Shown in pieces: positions 17,184 through 24,711 of a stretch of 53,250 nucleotides of DNA. The stretch comes from Chlamydiota bacterium. Its GTDB lineage: Bacteria > Chlamydiota > Chlamydiia > Chlamydiales > Rhabdochlamydiaceae. Each line of letters begins with the position of its first letter. Positions within the stretch are counted from its first letter, which is position 1. A program made the position numbers and the translations under genes. Location of the stretch: assembly GCA_013287215.1 (NCBI GenBank), contig JABDEH010000002.1:1-53250 (forward strand). Direction: 5' to 3'. The notes under the pieces are model-generated. The model did not search any database, was not told the DNA's origin, and saw nothing but the letters and a program-made list of their open reading frames with translations.

Positions 17184-17604
17184 CGCTGTACTGGTTAAAA
17201 ACCGCTTTAGGCTTTTCTTCAAAGTGAATTAAATTCTTGAAAACAACATGGACGGAGGAGACATGCAGGCCTGTCAGCCGCGCGATCTCGTGCGCGATCT
17301 TCGTCTGGATCTCCTCGGCCTTATCGGGGATCGAGACTCCATAAGCAACATTCACTTCCACTTTCACATTAACGGTATGAGTTTTCTGGTCTTGCTCGAC
17401 GTAGATCCCCTTCACTCGCTCAAACGGATCCCTTCCGAGCAAACTATCGATCAAATTCCCTTCCAAGACCGCGACGCCTTCAATTTTTGCAAGACATTGC
17501 ATCGCAATCGATTGGAAGACCTTGCTCTCAATATCTCGTACAAATACCGTTTCCGGTAATTCTAACTCCTTGGGATCCAGATGTTTTAACTGCTCATGAA
17601 CCAT
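17173..17604 (-). CDS. Asp23/Gls24-family envelope stress response protein
   Basis: This 143-residue protein has the Asp23/Gls24 core: VFQSIAMQCLAKIEGVAVLEG, VKVEVNVAYGVSIPDKAEEIQTKIAHEIARLTGLHVSSVHV. Members form membrane-associated assemblies through an AmaP anchor and respond to envelope stress. The amaP-like gene overlaps its end by 11 bases, indicating translational coupling. The N-terminal 25 residues are acidic and lineage-specific. Confidence 0.85.
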   Translation of the reverse strand: MVHEQLKHLDPKELELPETVFVRDIESKVFQSIAMQCLAKIEGVAVLEGNLIDSLLGRDPFERVKGIYVEQDQKTHTVNVKVEVNVAYGVSIPDKAEEIQTKIAHEIARLTGLHVSSVHVVFKNLIHFEEKPKAVFNQYSDEF

Positions 17605-17704
17605 AATCTACCCGTTTTTCATCATGTTAACGAAAAAAATAGTTTATTTCCAAGAAGAAAACTCATTAATTACAAAAAGTGAGAGGTAATACCATTGATC
17701 AAAT

Positions 17705-17731
17705 AAAAAAGGCCGCCTTTTTCAAGGCAGC
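17705..17731 (-). terminator. Rho-independent terminator of rpmJ-rpsN
   Basis: On the minus strand GGCTGCCTT and AAGGCGGCC pair around a GAAA tetraloop (17711-17731, one mismatch) and are followed by six T residues (17705-17710). It lies 27 bases after the rpsN stop, as expected for the end of that transcript. Confidence 0.85.
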
Positions 17732-17757
17732 CCGAAACAGGATGAAAACAAATTGAA

Positions 17758-18063
17758 CTACCAGCTAGCTTTGACGACGCCGGGGATCAATCCTCGATTC
17801 GCAAGCTCGCGGAAGCAAAGTCTTGAAAGTTTGAACTTTCTCAAGAAGCCTCTGGAACGGCCTGTGAGCTGGCAGCGATTGCGCAGACGGATAGGGGAAG
17901 AGTTTTTGGGAAGTTTATTCAAAGAGATCTGGGCCGCTTGGCGCTCTTCGTCGCTCTTGTTTTGATCTAAAATGACCGCTTTGTACTCTTGGCGCTTGTC
18001 CCACTTGAGTTTTACAAGGCGCTCTCGTTTCTTCTGTCTTGCAACCGATGATTTTTTTGCCAT
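17758..18063 (-). CDS. rpsN: 30S ribosomal protein S14
   Basis: This 101-residue protein is the long S14 form without the zinc-binding CxxC pairs (C-minus type). The C-terminal signature [41 protein letters not shown] is complete. It sits in the small-subunit head. It lies 10 bases downstream of rpmJ in a two-gene unit closed by the terminator at 17705-17731. The same rpmJ-rpsN pairing occurs in Chlamydia. Confidence 0.97.
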   Translation of the reverse strand: MAKKSSVARQKKRERLVKLKWDKRQEYKAVILDQNKSDEERQAAQISLNKLPKNSSPIRLRNRCQLTGRSRGFLRKFKLSRLCFRELANRGLIPGVVKASW

Positions 18064-18073
18064 ATTCTCCGAA

Positions 18074-18211
18074 TTATTTTTTACGTCCAGGACCTTTCTG
18101 TCTCTGCTTACGGTTAGGGTCCGTACTGTTAATCACATAGACACGACCCTTGCGGCGAACAATTTTGTCCCCTTTCGAACGGTCTGCCTTAATAGAGGCT
18201 CGCACTTTCAT
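18074..18211 (-). CDS. rpmJ: 50S ribosomal protein L36 (zinc-free type)
   Basis: This encodes 45 residues from the ATG at 18211 ([20 protein letters not shown]). It is the C-minus form: the Cys/His zinc ligands of canonical L36 are replaced, and it carries the C-terminal extension ([10 protein letters not shown]) I associate with chlamydial L36. The open frame continues upstream, but L36 always starts at MKV. It is co-transcribed with rpsN. Confidence 0.95.
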   Translation of the reverse strand: MKVRASIKADRSKGDKIVRRKGRVYVINSTDPNRKQRQKGPGRKK

Positions 18212-18331
18212 GTTATTCCTTAAAAAATAAAAGTTTAGCACCGTTATATGCGATTCCCCTCTTTTTTGCAAGATTTAGGATATGAATAAGAAGATTAAAA
18301 TAATTTCTTACCAACTCAATACGCAAAAGTG

Positions 18332-18360
18332 TTGCCGAATTTGAGAAATTCCTGTAGGAT
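18332..18360 (+). promoter_or_regulatory. Candidate promoter of rnpA/rpmH
   Basis: TTGCCG (18332-18337) and TAGGAT (18355-18360) are 17 bases apart and lie about 35 bases before the shared ribosome site of rnpA and rpmH. The same TTGCC-17-TAGnAT pattern precedes tRNA-Arg in this window. Confidence 0.5.
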
Positions 18361-18394
18361 CGTGAGAAAAATAATTACCTCACAGTAAGGAAAA

Positions 18395-18856
18395 ATGAAT
18401 GAAGCGCACATACCAACCCAGCAAACTGAAGCGTCAAGCCACTTGCGGATTCCGCAAGAGAATGAAAACGGCCACGGGCAGAAAGATTGTCAATCGCCGC
18501 CGCCGCCAAGGGCGCAAAAAACTGGCCGCCTAAACTTTCCCAAGGAGGCCCGCCTCCTCAAAAAGAGAGAGTTTCAAGCTCTTTTGAAGGGTGAGCAGTG
18601 GGTAGGCGCTGCCCTCATTTTCGGCTACCGCCGAGGTAAAAATCTTTCCCCCCGCCTCGGGATCACTGTATCGCGCCGCTTCGGGAAAGCGCACCTGCGC
18701 AACCGTTTCAAGCGGGTTGTCCGTGAAGCTTTCCGCCACACTCGCCCAGGACTGCCGCCCAGCCTTGAAATTCACATCCTGCCTCGCCATAAAGGCCGCT
18801 GGATGTCGGCAAAAGCCGCCCTCGACGACTTCACCGCTCTCAAGCGCCGTTTGTAA
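18395..18856 (+). CDS. rnpA: Ribonuclease P protein component, containing nested rpmH
   Basis: This encodes 153 residues if it starts at the ATG at 18395. The conserved RnpA domain spans residues from about 47 ([19 protein letters not shown], then [28 protein letters not shown], the RNR motif). No ATG, GTG or TTG exists in this frame between the rpmH stop and the conserved domain, so translation appears to begin at 18395, upstream of and out of phase with rpmH. The extra N-terminal ~46 residues (His/Gln/Glu/Pro-rich) are the other-frame reading of rpmH. RnpA binds the RNase P RNA that matures tRNA 5' ends. Confidence 0.85.
   Translation: MNEAHIPTQQTEASSHLRIPQENENGHGQKDCQSPPPPRAQKTGRLNFPKEARLLKKREFQALLKGEQWVGAALIFGYRRGKNLSPRLGITVSRRFGKAHLRNRFKRVVREAFRHTRPGLPPSLEIHILPRHKGRWMSAKAALDDFTALKRRL
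18399..18533 (+). CDS. rpmH: 50S ribosomal protein L34, nested in rnpA
   Basis: This encodes 44 residues, starting [20 protein letters not shown] and ending [12 protein letters not shown], a full-length canonical L34. Its ATG (18399-18401) is 4 bases after the rnpA ATG (18395-18397). One Shine-Dalgarno, AAGGA at 18387-18391, must serve both, with spacings of 7 and 3 bases. The whole gene lies inside rnpA in the +1 frame. Confidence 0.95.
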   Translation: MKRTYQPSKLKRQATCGFRKRMKTATGRKIVNRRRRQGRKKLAA

Positions 18857-18859
18857 AAT

Positions 18860-19984
18860 TCACTCTCTGTATTTCGCTTGATGCCATTGCCAGCAGCTGC
18901 GGATCATCGATTCAAGGTCTGAGCAACACGGTTCCCACCCTAGAATTTCTTTGGCGCGGCTTGAGTCTGCGACAACGGCGGCCGGATCTCCTGTTCTTCT
19001 CGCTGTATAAACAAGCGGAATGGTGCGGCTTGTCACTTTTTGAACCGCTGCGACGACCTCTTTGACAGAGTAGCCGTGCCCGCTCCCTAAATTTAGTACA
19101 ACGCTGGGGTTTCCATCGAGAAGGTATTCCAATCCCAGCACATGCGCCCGCGCTAGATCGGCCACATGGATATAATCTCGAACTCCTGTTCCGTCGGGCG
19201 TATCAAAGTCTGTGCCATAGATCTCTAAATAGGGCCTTTTCTTGGCTGCGACCTGGATAATCATCGGGATCAGATGCGTGGCAGATTGAAAATTGGGGCC
19301 CAGTTCGCCCTCCATGTCTGCTCCCGCTGCATTGAAATACCGGAAACAGACATAACGGATCCCGTAGGCGCGCTCAAAATCGGAGAGCATCTTTTCGACC
19401 ATGAGCTTTGTATTCCCGTAAGGATTGATGGGCTGCAAGGGTGAAAATTCGTTGACCATACCTTCTAGCGGAATCCCATAGGCGGCTGCGGTGCTAGAGA
19501 AAATGAACACAGGAATCCGATGCTTTCTGACGGCCTCTAAAAGGGTTAAAGATCCAACCACATTATTCCAATAGAACTTTGAGGGATCCATGACAGATGT
19601 ACCTACTGAGGTTAAAGCGGCAAAATGGATCACGCCAACCGGCGGGTAAGCGTGAAAGGCGCGATCTAATGCCTCAGGGTCCATTAAATCACCGATCACA
19701 AGGGGACCCCATTTCACAGCGTCTTCGGTTCCGCTTTGCAAGGAATCAAAGGTCACGGGGATATAGCCCTTGGCCGCTAGGGCTTTGCATGTCTGGCTTC
19801 CAATATAGCCGGCGCCGCCGGTGACCAACACATACGGTTTTTTATTTTCCGCATGTGCAGCATCCTGGACAAAAAACAAGAAGAGCACAAAGAGCAAACG
19901 GCCTAAGCCCGAGAGAAAGTCACCAAGGAAATAAGTCAGAAAAGTGTTCACAAAGACCTCATAGTTACAGAGGTATTCAAGCAT
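18860..19984 (-). CDS. galE: UDP-glucose 4-epimerase with N-terminal signal-like extension
   Basis: This encodes 374 residues. The epimerase starts at about residue 50 (VLVTGGAGYIGSQT), with SSTAAAYG, the YGNTK catalytic Tyr/Lys motif, RYFNAAGA and GTGVRDYIHVADLA, all typical of GalE. It interconverts UDP-glucose and UDP-galactose. The first 47 residues are unusual: a hydrophobic stretch (LLFVLFLFFV) followed by QDAAHA|EN looks like a cleavable signal peptide. The only ATG is at 19984; internal TTG/GTG codons could give a cytosolic form. It converges with rnpA (3-base gap). Confidence 0.9.
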   Translation of the reverse strand: MLEYLCNYEVFVNTFLTYFLGDFLSGLGRLLFVLFLFFVQDAAHAENKKPYVLVTGGAGYIGSQTCKALAAKGYIPVTFDSLQSGTEDAVKWGPLVIGDLMDPEALDRAFHAYPPVGVIHFAALTSVGTSVMDPSKFYWNNVVGSLTLLEAVRKHRIPVFIFSSTAAAYGIPLEGMVNEFSPLQPINPYGNTKLMVEKMLSDFERAYGIRYVCFRYFNAAGADMEGELGPNFQSATHLIPMIIQVAAKKRPYLEIYGTDFDTPDGTGVRDYIHVADLARAHVLGLEYLLDGNPSVVLNLGSGHGYSVKEVVAAVQKVTSRTIPLVYTARRTGDPAAVVADSSRAKEILGWEPCCSDLESMIRSCWQWHQAKYRE

Positions 19985-20046
19985 GATATTGGGTGACTGT
20001 CAAGACCGGATTTTCTGTTGTTTCAAGAAGATCTGTGACACTCCCA

Positions 20047-20066
20047 AATCCCCTAAAGGGGATGGG
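20047..20066. repeat. Right-end hairpin of IS605-type element
   Basis: This copy of the terminal block has stem TCCCC/GGGGA (20049-20062). The tnpB stop codon (20053-20055) lies in its loop. In TnpB elements the guide RNA normally overlaps this end. Confidence 0.75.
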
Positions 20067-21336
20067 CTTCTTGCAAACTCCCTCTAAACGGGCCTGTTGC
20101 TTGCACAACACAGGATTCCTGTCGGCTGCTTTTAGAGGGCTTTGCAAAACTACTTTGGCCTGTGCCCAGGCTACTACTACACCGAAAAAGCCGAAGCTCT
20201 CCCGGACGTAGATACGTTATATGGTTCGGGATTTCAACTTTTATCCCAAAACCTAGAGGGAACATGTTCACTGAGCCTACAACGTCTCGGTGAAGTTTCA
20301 GACCGCATTGGGGACATTCCCACAAGCGTCCTTTGATTTTTTTTCGAAGATCACATTGCGGACAATGGCTTGAGGTTCCCCTTTCTGATCCATTGGAGCA
20401 CACAATGCCCATCTTTTCTGATTTATGTTCTAAATAGGAAATATCTTTTCCAAACTCCCATTGACTCATTCTTTGGTTATGATATCTTCCCGAGTTTTTT
20501 CTTTGGACCCCTTCGGGATTTCCGACGTAGAGATGAGTCACTTTTTCTTGTCTGCAAAAGTCGATGACTTGAGTGGTGGCTTTATGTCTCAGATCTCGAA
20601 CTCTTTTTTTGGCCCTAGAGTTGGTTTTTTTCTTAGCTCTTTGTAATTTTTTCCAACGCCGAGAACCTTTGGCACACCGGATTTGTTTTTTTGCTATTTT
20701 CCCCACAGCTTTAGTACGCTGTCTTTTCAAGGTGCGTATGCCTCTTCCAGAAACCACAAGAGATTTGCCGGTTTCTGTCGTCACTGCTGCAAGATGAATT
20801 TGCCCTAAGTCGACAGTTGCGCATAAGGGAGGAGCTGGTTCTTGTTTGGGAGTCGGTGTATCAATGGTAACATGGAGCTGATAGTTACCATCCCAGATAA
20901 GCTTACAAGCACCAAAGTCAATGCTTTCTAGATCAACTTTCAATCGAAGAGATTCTCTTCCTCTTCCCATTGGAAGAGTAAGGGCGCCATGTTCCCATTT
21001 TACGGCTTGCTTCGGCCACAAAAGAGGATAAAAATATTTGTCTTTGTAAGGAAGGCGAGCCCGAGGGTTGATCTTTTTGAGTTTGCAGGCTGTATCGACG
21101 TTGGCAAGAAAGGCGTGGCACACCATTTGGACGGATTGACTATGAAGCGAGAATTTGCCTTTTGTTAGTTTTTGCAGAGCATCTCGTTTAGGCCATTTTT
21201 CTCCTGAATCTCGCGCTTTTTTATGGGTATCTCTGCAGAACGTCCAAACGCGTCCGGACTCGACTTGGCCTTCCCGTGCAAGGCTGTACGTTTTCCGCGA
21301 AAGATTTTTCAGATGAAAAATTCTGACCGTTTCCAT
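20053..21336 (-). CDS. tnpB: TnpB, RNA-guided nuclease-type IS605 protein
   Basis: This 427-residue protein has all TnpB catalytic features: RuvC-I ATVDLGQIHLAAV (Asp176), RuvC-II YVGNPEGV (Glu275), a zinc ribbon CPQC...CPQC (Cys325, 328, 341, 344), and RuvC-III HRDVVGSVNMF (Asp351). The basic bridging region (about 200-260) is present. Residues after about 365 are a translated extension through the element's right end, and the stop codon lies in the terminal hairpin, so the native protein may have been shorter. The ATG at 21336 abuts the tnpA remnant on the other strand. Confidence 0.88.
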   Translation of the reverse strand: METVRIFHLKNLSRKTYSLAREGQVESGRVWTFCRDTHKKARDSGEKWPKRDALQKLTKGKFSLHSQSVQMVCHAFLANVDTACKLKKINPRARLPYKDKYFYPLLWPKQAVKWEHGALTLPMGRGRESLRLKVDLESIDFGACKLIWDGNYQLHVTIDTPTPKQEPAPPLCATVDLGQIHLAAVTTETGKSLVVSGRGIRTLKRQRTKAVGKIAKKQIRCAKGSRRWKKLQRAKKKTNSRAKKRVRDLRHKATTQVIDFCRQEKVTHLYVGNPEGVQRKNSGRYHNQRMSQWEFGKDISYLEHKSEKMGIVCSNGSERGTSSHCPQCDLRKKIKGRLWECPQCGLKLHRDVVGSVNMFPLGFGIKVEIPNHITYLRPGELRLFRCSSSLGTGQSSFAKPSKSSRQESCVVQATGPFRGSLQEAHPL

Positions 21337-21338
21337 AA

Positions 21339-21497
21339 GCTAAGAGTATAATAAAATTTAGGATCGCATGCAAGCTGGAAAAACGCGTTGGACTCATTAC
21401 CAAACAGTTATGGACACAAGCCTATTACGTTGGAACAGCCGGCCAGGTCACAACTGAGGTGATACGAAGATATATTATGGAGTGTCAGGGGAAATAA
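21339..21497 (+). pseudogene. tnpA: Remnant of IS200-type transposase tnpA (C-terminal part)
   Basis: This frame reads ...LEKRVGLITKQLWTQAYY, then VGTAGQVTTEVIRRYIMECQGK and stop (21495-21497), which is the C-terminal end of Y1-type TnpA (WTQAYYVGTAG...RRYI). A stop codon directly upstream (21336-21338) and the adjacent tnpB start show that the 5' two-thirds, including the HUH motif, is gone. It is divergent from tnpB, as in intact IS605. Confidence 0.8.
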
Positions 21498-21514
21498 GGG
21501 CGCGCTCTCATCCC

Positions 21515-21534
21515 AATCCCCTAAAGGGGATGGG
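21515..21534. repeat. Left-end hairpin of IS605-type element
   Basis: This is the second copy of the 20-nt block at 20047-20066, same sequence and orientation, 18 bases after the tnpA-remnant stop. It marks the left (tnpA-side) end. Confidence 0.7.
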
Positions 21535-21550
21535 AATTCCCGCGCGTCAT

Positions 21551-21740
21551 TTTAAACCTATTTAATAGGTTATATAACCGATTATATAGGTGGTTGTCAA
21601 GATCAGATTGAGCTTTTCCCTAACTCCTTCAACCTGAAAACGTAGCAAGAAAAACTTATGCGTAAAGATATGTTTGTGTCTTTGCGTTGCTTCTTCCCTC
21701 GAGCCAGGTTGCAGAATTTTGCAGAACAGGTTATCTTTAG
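21551..21740. other. Non-coding gap with short palindromes and dispersed repeat
   Basis: AACCTATT/AATAGGTT (about 21555-21571) and an overlapping ATATAACCGATTATAT segment form short hairpins. A second copy of the GCAAGAAAAACTT...CTTTGCGTT repeat (21645-21694) is enclosed by CAACCTG (about 21630) and CAGGTTG (about 21709). No gene is seen. Confidence 0.45.
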
Positions 21741-21905
21741 CTCGACTTTGTACAATTTTTAGCGAGCAGATCTAGAGGAAGCGCTCTGCAAATTTCTTAT
21801 TTCTTCGCGAAATTAATAGCCGAAGGCGCTATAAATGAGCGAAGAAATAAGAAATTTGCCAGCGCTTCTCTCGGAGATGCCGCTATAAAATTGTACAAAG
21901 TCGAG
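21741..21905. repeat. 165-bp long palindromic element ending just before uvrD
   Basis: The outer arms are a perfect 19-nt inverted repeat beginning CTCGACTTTGTACAATTTT at 21741, with its complement ending at 21905. The inner arms are a perfect 21-nt inverted repeat from about 21788 to 21808 and from 21839, around a 30-nt loop. The intermediate arm sequence is diverged. Total length is 165 bp, 55 codons, and one plus-strand frame is open throughout. Its right end is 8 bases from the uvrD ATG. The architecture parallels the palindrome inside murE although the sequences differ. Confidence 0.75.
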
Positions 21906-21913
21906 TTAAGCGG

Positions 21914-23851
21914 ATGCTCAACCCCAATCAACAAAAAGCTGTCAAGACCTCGCAGGGCCGCGTCCTCATACTGGCCGGGGCCGGCAGCGGAAAGACCAGC
22001 GTTTTGGCGCACCGGATCGCACACCTCATCAACAATGAAGGAAACCCTCCGACGGCCATCCTCGGACTGACCTTCACCAATAAAGCTGCCGGCGAGATGC
22101 GCAAGCGAGTCTCTACCCTCGTAAACACCGCGCTTGCCAAACAAGTAACGCTCTGCACCTTCCACAGCTTTTGCTGCGCCGTGCTCCGTAAAGAAATCCA
22201 CCGGCTCGGCTATACGGCCAAGTTCAGCCTCTACGACGAGAAAGATGTCAAACGGCTGATGACCCAGCTGGCGCGCCACTTACTCGAGCATGAGGGAGAG
22301 CTCCCCTCACTAGAACCCTCGATCGCCAAGATCGCTGCCGCAAAAAATCGCGGAGAGGCCCATGTCGATGATCGCTTTTCTCAAGATCTCTTTGACCGCC
22401 TCCACGTGTGCATGCGGGCTTATAACGCTGTCGATTTCGACAGCCTCCTATCGCTGACTGTCAAACTCTTTGAAGATTTTCCGGGGGTGCTCGCGGCCTA
22501 CCAGGAGCGTTTTCGCTACGTCATGATCGACGAATATCAAGATACCAATCCGGTCCAGTACCGGCTTGCATCCCTGCTCACGGCCAAGCATCACAATTTG
22601 TGCGTCGTCGGCGATGACGATCAGTCAATCTATGGGTGGCGCGGCGCTGAGATCAAACACATTCTGCAGTTTGAATCGGCCACCGTAGTCAAGCTCGAAC
22701 AAAATTACCGCTCAACCCCCACGATCCTGCAAGCGGCCAACGCCGTCATCGCAAATAATAAAGAGCGGCATGACAAAAAGTTGTGGAGCACGGTGGCCCC
22801 CGGGCCCCCCATTTCCCTCTTTCACGCCCCCACCGAGCTCGAGGAAGCGGGAGCCGTCGTGCAACGCCTGATCCATCTGCGCAAAGAAAAAGGGTTCAGG
22901 TGGAACGAGATGGCCATCCTCTATCGTTCTAACCTTCTGTCGCGCCCTTTCGAAGCGGCCCTCATGCAGGCGGCATGGGAAAAAGAAGGAGAATGGCGCC
23001 GCGGCATCCCCTACCAGATCTTTGGCGGCACCGAGCTCTATGAACGGAGTGAGGTGAAAGATTTGATCGCCTACCTCAAAGCCATTGAGAATCCTTTAGA
23101 CCAAGAGTCTCTGCTTCGCATCATCAATGTCCCGCGCCGCGGCATTTCCGATCAGACCTTGGATATTCTGACCCAAGTGAATCGCACCCGCAACATCCCC
23201 TTGTGGAACGTGCTCAAGGACCCTCCGGCAGACCAACTCAATGAAAAAGCGGTGAAGGCGGTGCAGAACTTTGTGACCCTGATGGGGACGGCTGCGGAGA
23301 AATTCGAGAAAGGGGCTCTCGTGGATAGTTTGAAGTGGTTATTGGACGAGATCAATTACAAGAAAGCGATCACTGACGATGTCAAGAGCGACAAAATGCG
23401 CGAGTTCAAATGGGAAAACGTCGAAGAATGCCTCGCAGTGCTCTCTAACTATGAAAAAGAGACGCCTCCCGACGAGGTCTCTCTGCATCACTTTTTAGTA
23501 AACACCCTTCTCGACCAAAACCATTCCTACTCCCAGCAGAAACAATTTTCTGAAGACAAGGTCAATCTGATGACATTCCACAGCGCGAAAGGATTGGAAT
23601 TTTCCGCCTGTTTCCTTGTGGGATTGGAAGACCACATCATCCCCCATGAAAAAAGTCTTTCGCAGACGGGGCTTGAAGAGGAGCGCCGGCTCATGTATGT
23701 GGCGCTGACCCGTGCTAAAACTCATCTGACCTTGAGCATGGCGCGCAAGCGCAAACGGATGGGCAAAGAATCCAACTCGAATCCGTCCCGCTTTTTGTTT
23801 GAGATTCCGCAAGAGCTCATTGCGGTCTCTTCGTGGCAATCAATACTTTAA
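21914..23851 (+). CDS. uvrD: UvrD/PcrA-family DNA helicase
   Basis: This 645-residue superfamily 1A helicase acts in repair and replication restart. Motifs in order: LNPNQQKAV (Q motif), AGAGSGKTSVLAHRI (Walker A), TFHSFCCAVLR, MIDEYQDTNPVQY (Walker B), VVGDDDQSIYGWRGA, LEQNYRST, YEIF-like YQIFGGTELYERSEVKD, TFHSAKGLEF, and VALTRAKTHLTLS. Length is close to the chlamydial homologue. The ATG at 21914 has no Shine-Dalgarno, and a large palindrome ends 8 bases upstream. It converges with the next gene, overlapping by 12 bases. Confidence 0.95.
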   Translation: MLNPNQQKAVKTSQGRVLILAGAGSGKTSVLAHRIAHLINNEGNPPTAILGLTFTNKAAGEMRKRVSTLVNTALAKQVTLCTFHSFCCAVLRKEIHRLGYTAKFSLYDEKDVKRLMTQLARHLLEHEGELPSLEPSIAKIAAAKNRGEAHVDDRFSQDLFDRLHVCMRAYNAVDFDSLLSLTVKLFEDFPGVLAAYQERFRYVMIDEYQDTNPVQYRLASLLTAKHHNLCVVGDDDQSIYGWRGAEIKHILQFESATVVKLEQNYRSTPTILQAANAVIANNKERHDKKLWSTVAPGPPISLFHAPTELEEAGAVVQRLIHLRKEKGFRWNEMAILYRSNLLSRPFEAALMQAAWEKEGEWRRGIPYQIFGGTELYERSEVKDLIAYLKAIENPLDQESLLRIINVPRRGISDQTLDILTQVNRTRNIPLWNVLKDPPADQLNEKAVKAVQNFVTLMGTAAEKFEKGALVDSLKWLLDEINYKKAITDDVKSDKMREFKWENVEECLAVLSNYEKETPPDEVSLHHFLVNTLLDQNHSYSQQKQFSEDKVNLMTFHSAKGLEFSACFLVGLEDHIIPHEKSLSQTGLEEERRLMYVALTRAKTHLTLSMARKRKRMGKESNSNPSRFLFEIPQELIAVSSWQSIL

Positions 23852-24682
23852 TTCGAGTTCCCTGAGATAGCCAAGCGTCTCTGAAATTTCCGCTTGTGCA
23901 ATGGCGGGGGCTTGAGAAAGAGAGGCTTCCGCATGAACCAACGCTTCTTGGATCCGATTTTTTCTCATGCAGTACTGGGCGATCACCATTTCTACAGCCC
24001 ATCGATGCTCAGAGTCATTCACCTGTTCTAAATAGGCCTTTAATGGGCGGATGGCGATGAGCGGGTCTTCTTTTCTTTTGAGCTTGGCAGAAAGCCCTTT
24101 AAATTCGATCATCGCCAGATGCAGCAGCGTCGATTTTTCATTTTTCGGATCGCGCTCTTCAATTTTTTTTCGCATCAGCTGCAGTTCAGGGTCGGTCCGC
24201 TTGCGGGTTTTCCACAGCTGCGCATATTCGTCTAAAAGAACGTAGGGCGACTTTTGTTTTTTCAAGGCCTTTTCTAAGATTTCCTGGGCCTGCCCTCCCA
24301 TCTTCTTGGAGGCCGCATACAGCGCTTCCAACTCTTCTTCCTTGAGTGTATCGACACAAACAAGCGCTTCTTTCAACTCCCGGTAATCTTTAAGCACTTT
24401 TTTGAAGTGGAGCGCAAAAGGTTTGGCCTCGAGCGGTAAATAAGAGGTTTTGTAGATCATCTCGCCCGAAGAATCGGCAAGCACTAAAGTGGGAAATTCA
24501 GCAACTTTATATTTATTTTCCAACTCATCAGAACAAACTACAAGAACTATCGTCAGCTCTTCTTTTAATGTTTCAATAAATTCTACTTTAGATAATACTT
24601 CATCCGAGAGTTTTTGCGACCAGGGATGATCTTCGGAACCCATGAAGAAGAAGAGATTGATCGCACAAAGAATATTAAGCAT
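23840..24682 (-). CDS. Hypothetical thioredoxin-fold protein, probably exported
   Basis: This encodes 280 residues. The N-terminal segment MLNILCAINLFFFMG is a probable signal sequence. Residues of about 18-100 look thioredoxin-like (PWSQKLSDEVLS at the active-site position, cis-proline context AEFPTLVLADSSGEMIYK), but the CxxC is replaced by WSQK, so no redox activity is expected. The C-terminal two-thirds is helical with TPR-like character (PLIAIRPLKAYLEQ, RIQEALVHAEASLSQAPAIAQ). The function is unknown. Confidence 0.65.
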   Translation of the reverse strand: MLNILCAINLFFFMGSEDHPWSQKLSDEVLSKVEFIETLKEELTIVLVVCSDELENKYKVAEFPTLVLADSSGEMIYKTSYLPLEAKPFALHFKKVLKDYRELKEALVCVDTLKEEELEALYAASKKMGGQAQEILEKALKKQKSPYVLLDEYAQLWKTRKRTDPELQLMRKKIEERDPKNEKSTLLHLAMIEFKGLSAKLKRKEDPLIAIRPLKAYLEQVNDSEHRWAVEMVIAQYCMRKNRIQEALVHAEASLSQAPAIAQAEISETLGYLRELELKY

Positions 24683-24711
24683 TGACTCACCTGTAAATTA
24701 ACCTATAATTA

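Larger units (their letters stand above)
20035..21550 (-). mobile_element. IS200/IS605-family element with tnpB and a tnpA remnant
   Basis: A 20-nt block AATCCCCTAAAGGGGATGGG occurs at both ends (20047-20066 and 21515-21534); its core TCCCC-TAAA-GGGGA is a hairpin. Between them are tnpB (minus strand) and a divergent truncated tnpA, the IS605 arrangement, so the right end lies at about 20035 and the left end at about 21550. On the minus strand the right end reads ...GTGTCAC, similar to the TTCAC ends of the palindromic elements at 28.5 and 44.3 kb. With most of tnpA deleted, the copy should be unable to transpose without help in trans. Confidence 0.8.

Noticed and set aside
21797-22279. 160-codon minus-strand frame over the uvrD start
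   Set aside because: Antisense to uvrD motifs and part of the palindrome; no translation signals.
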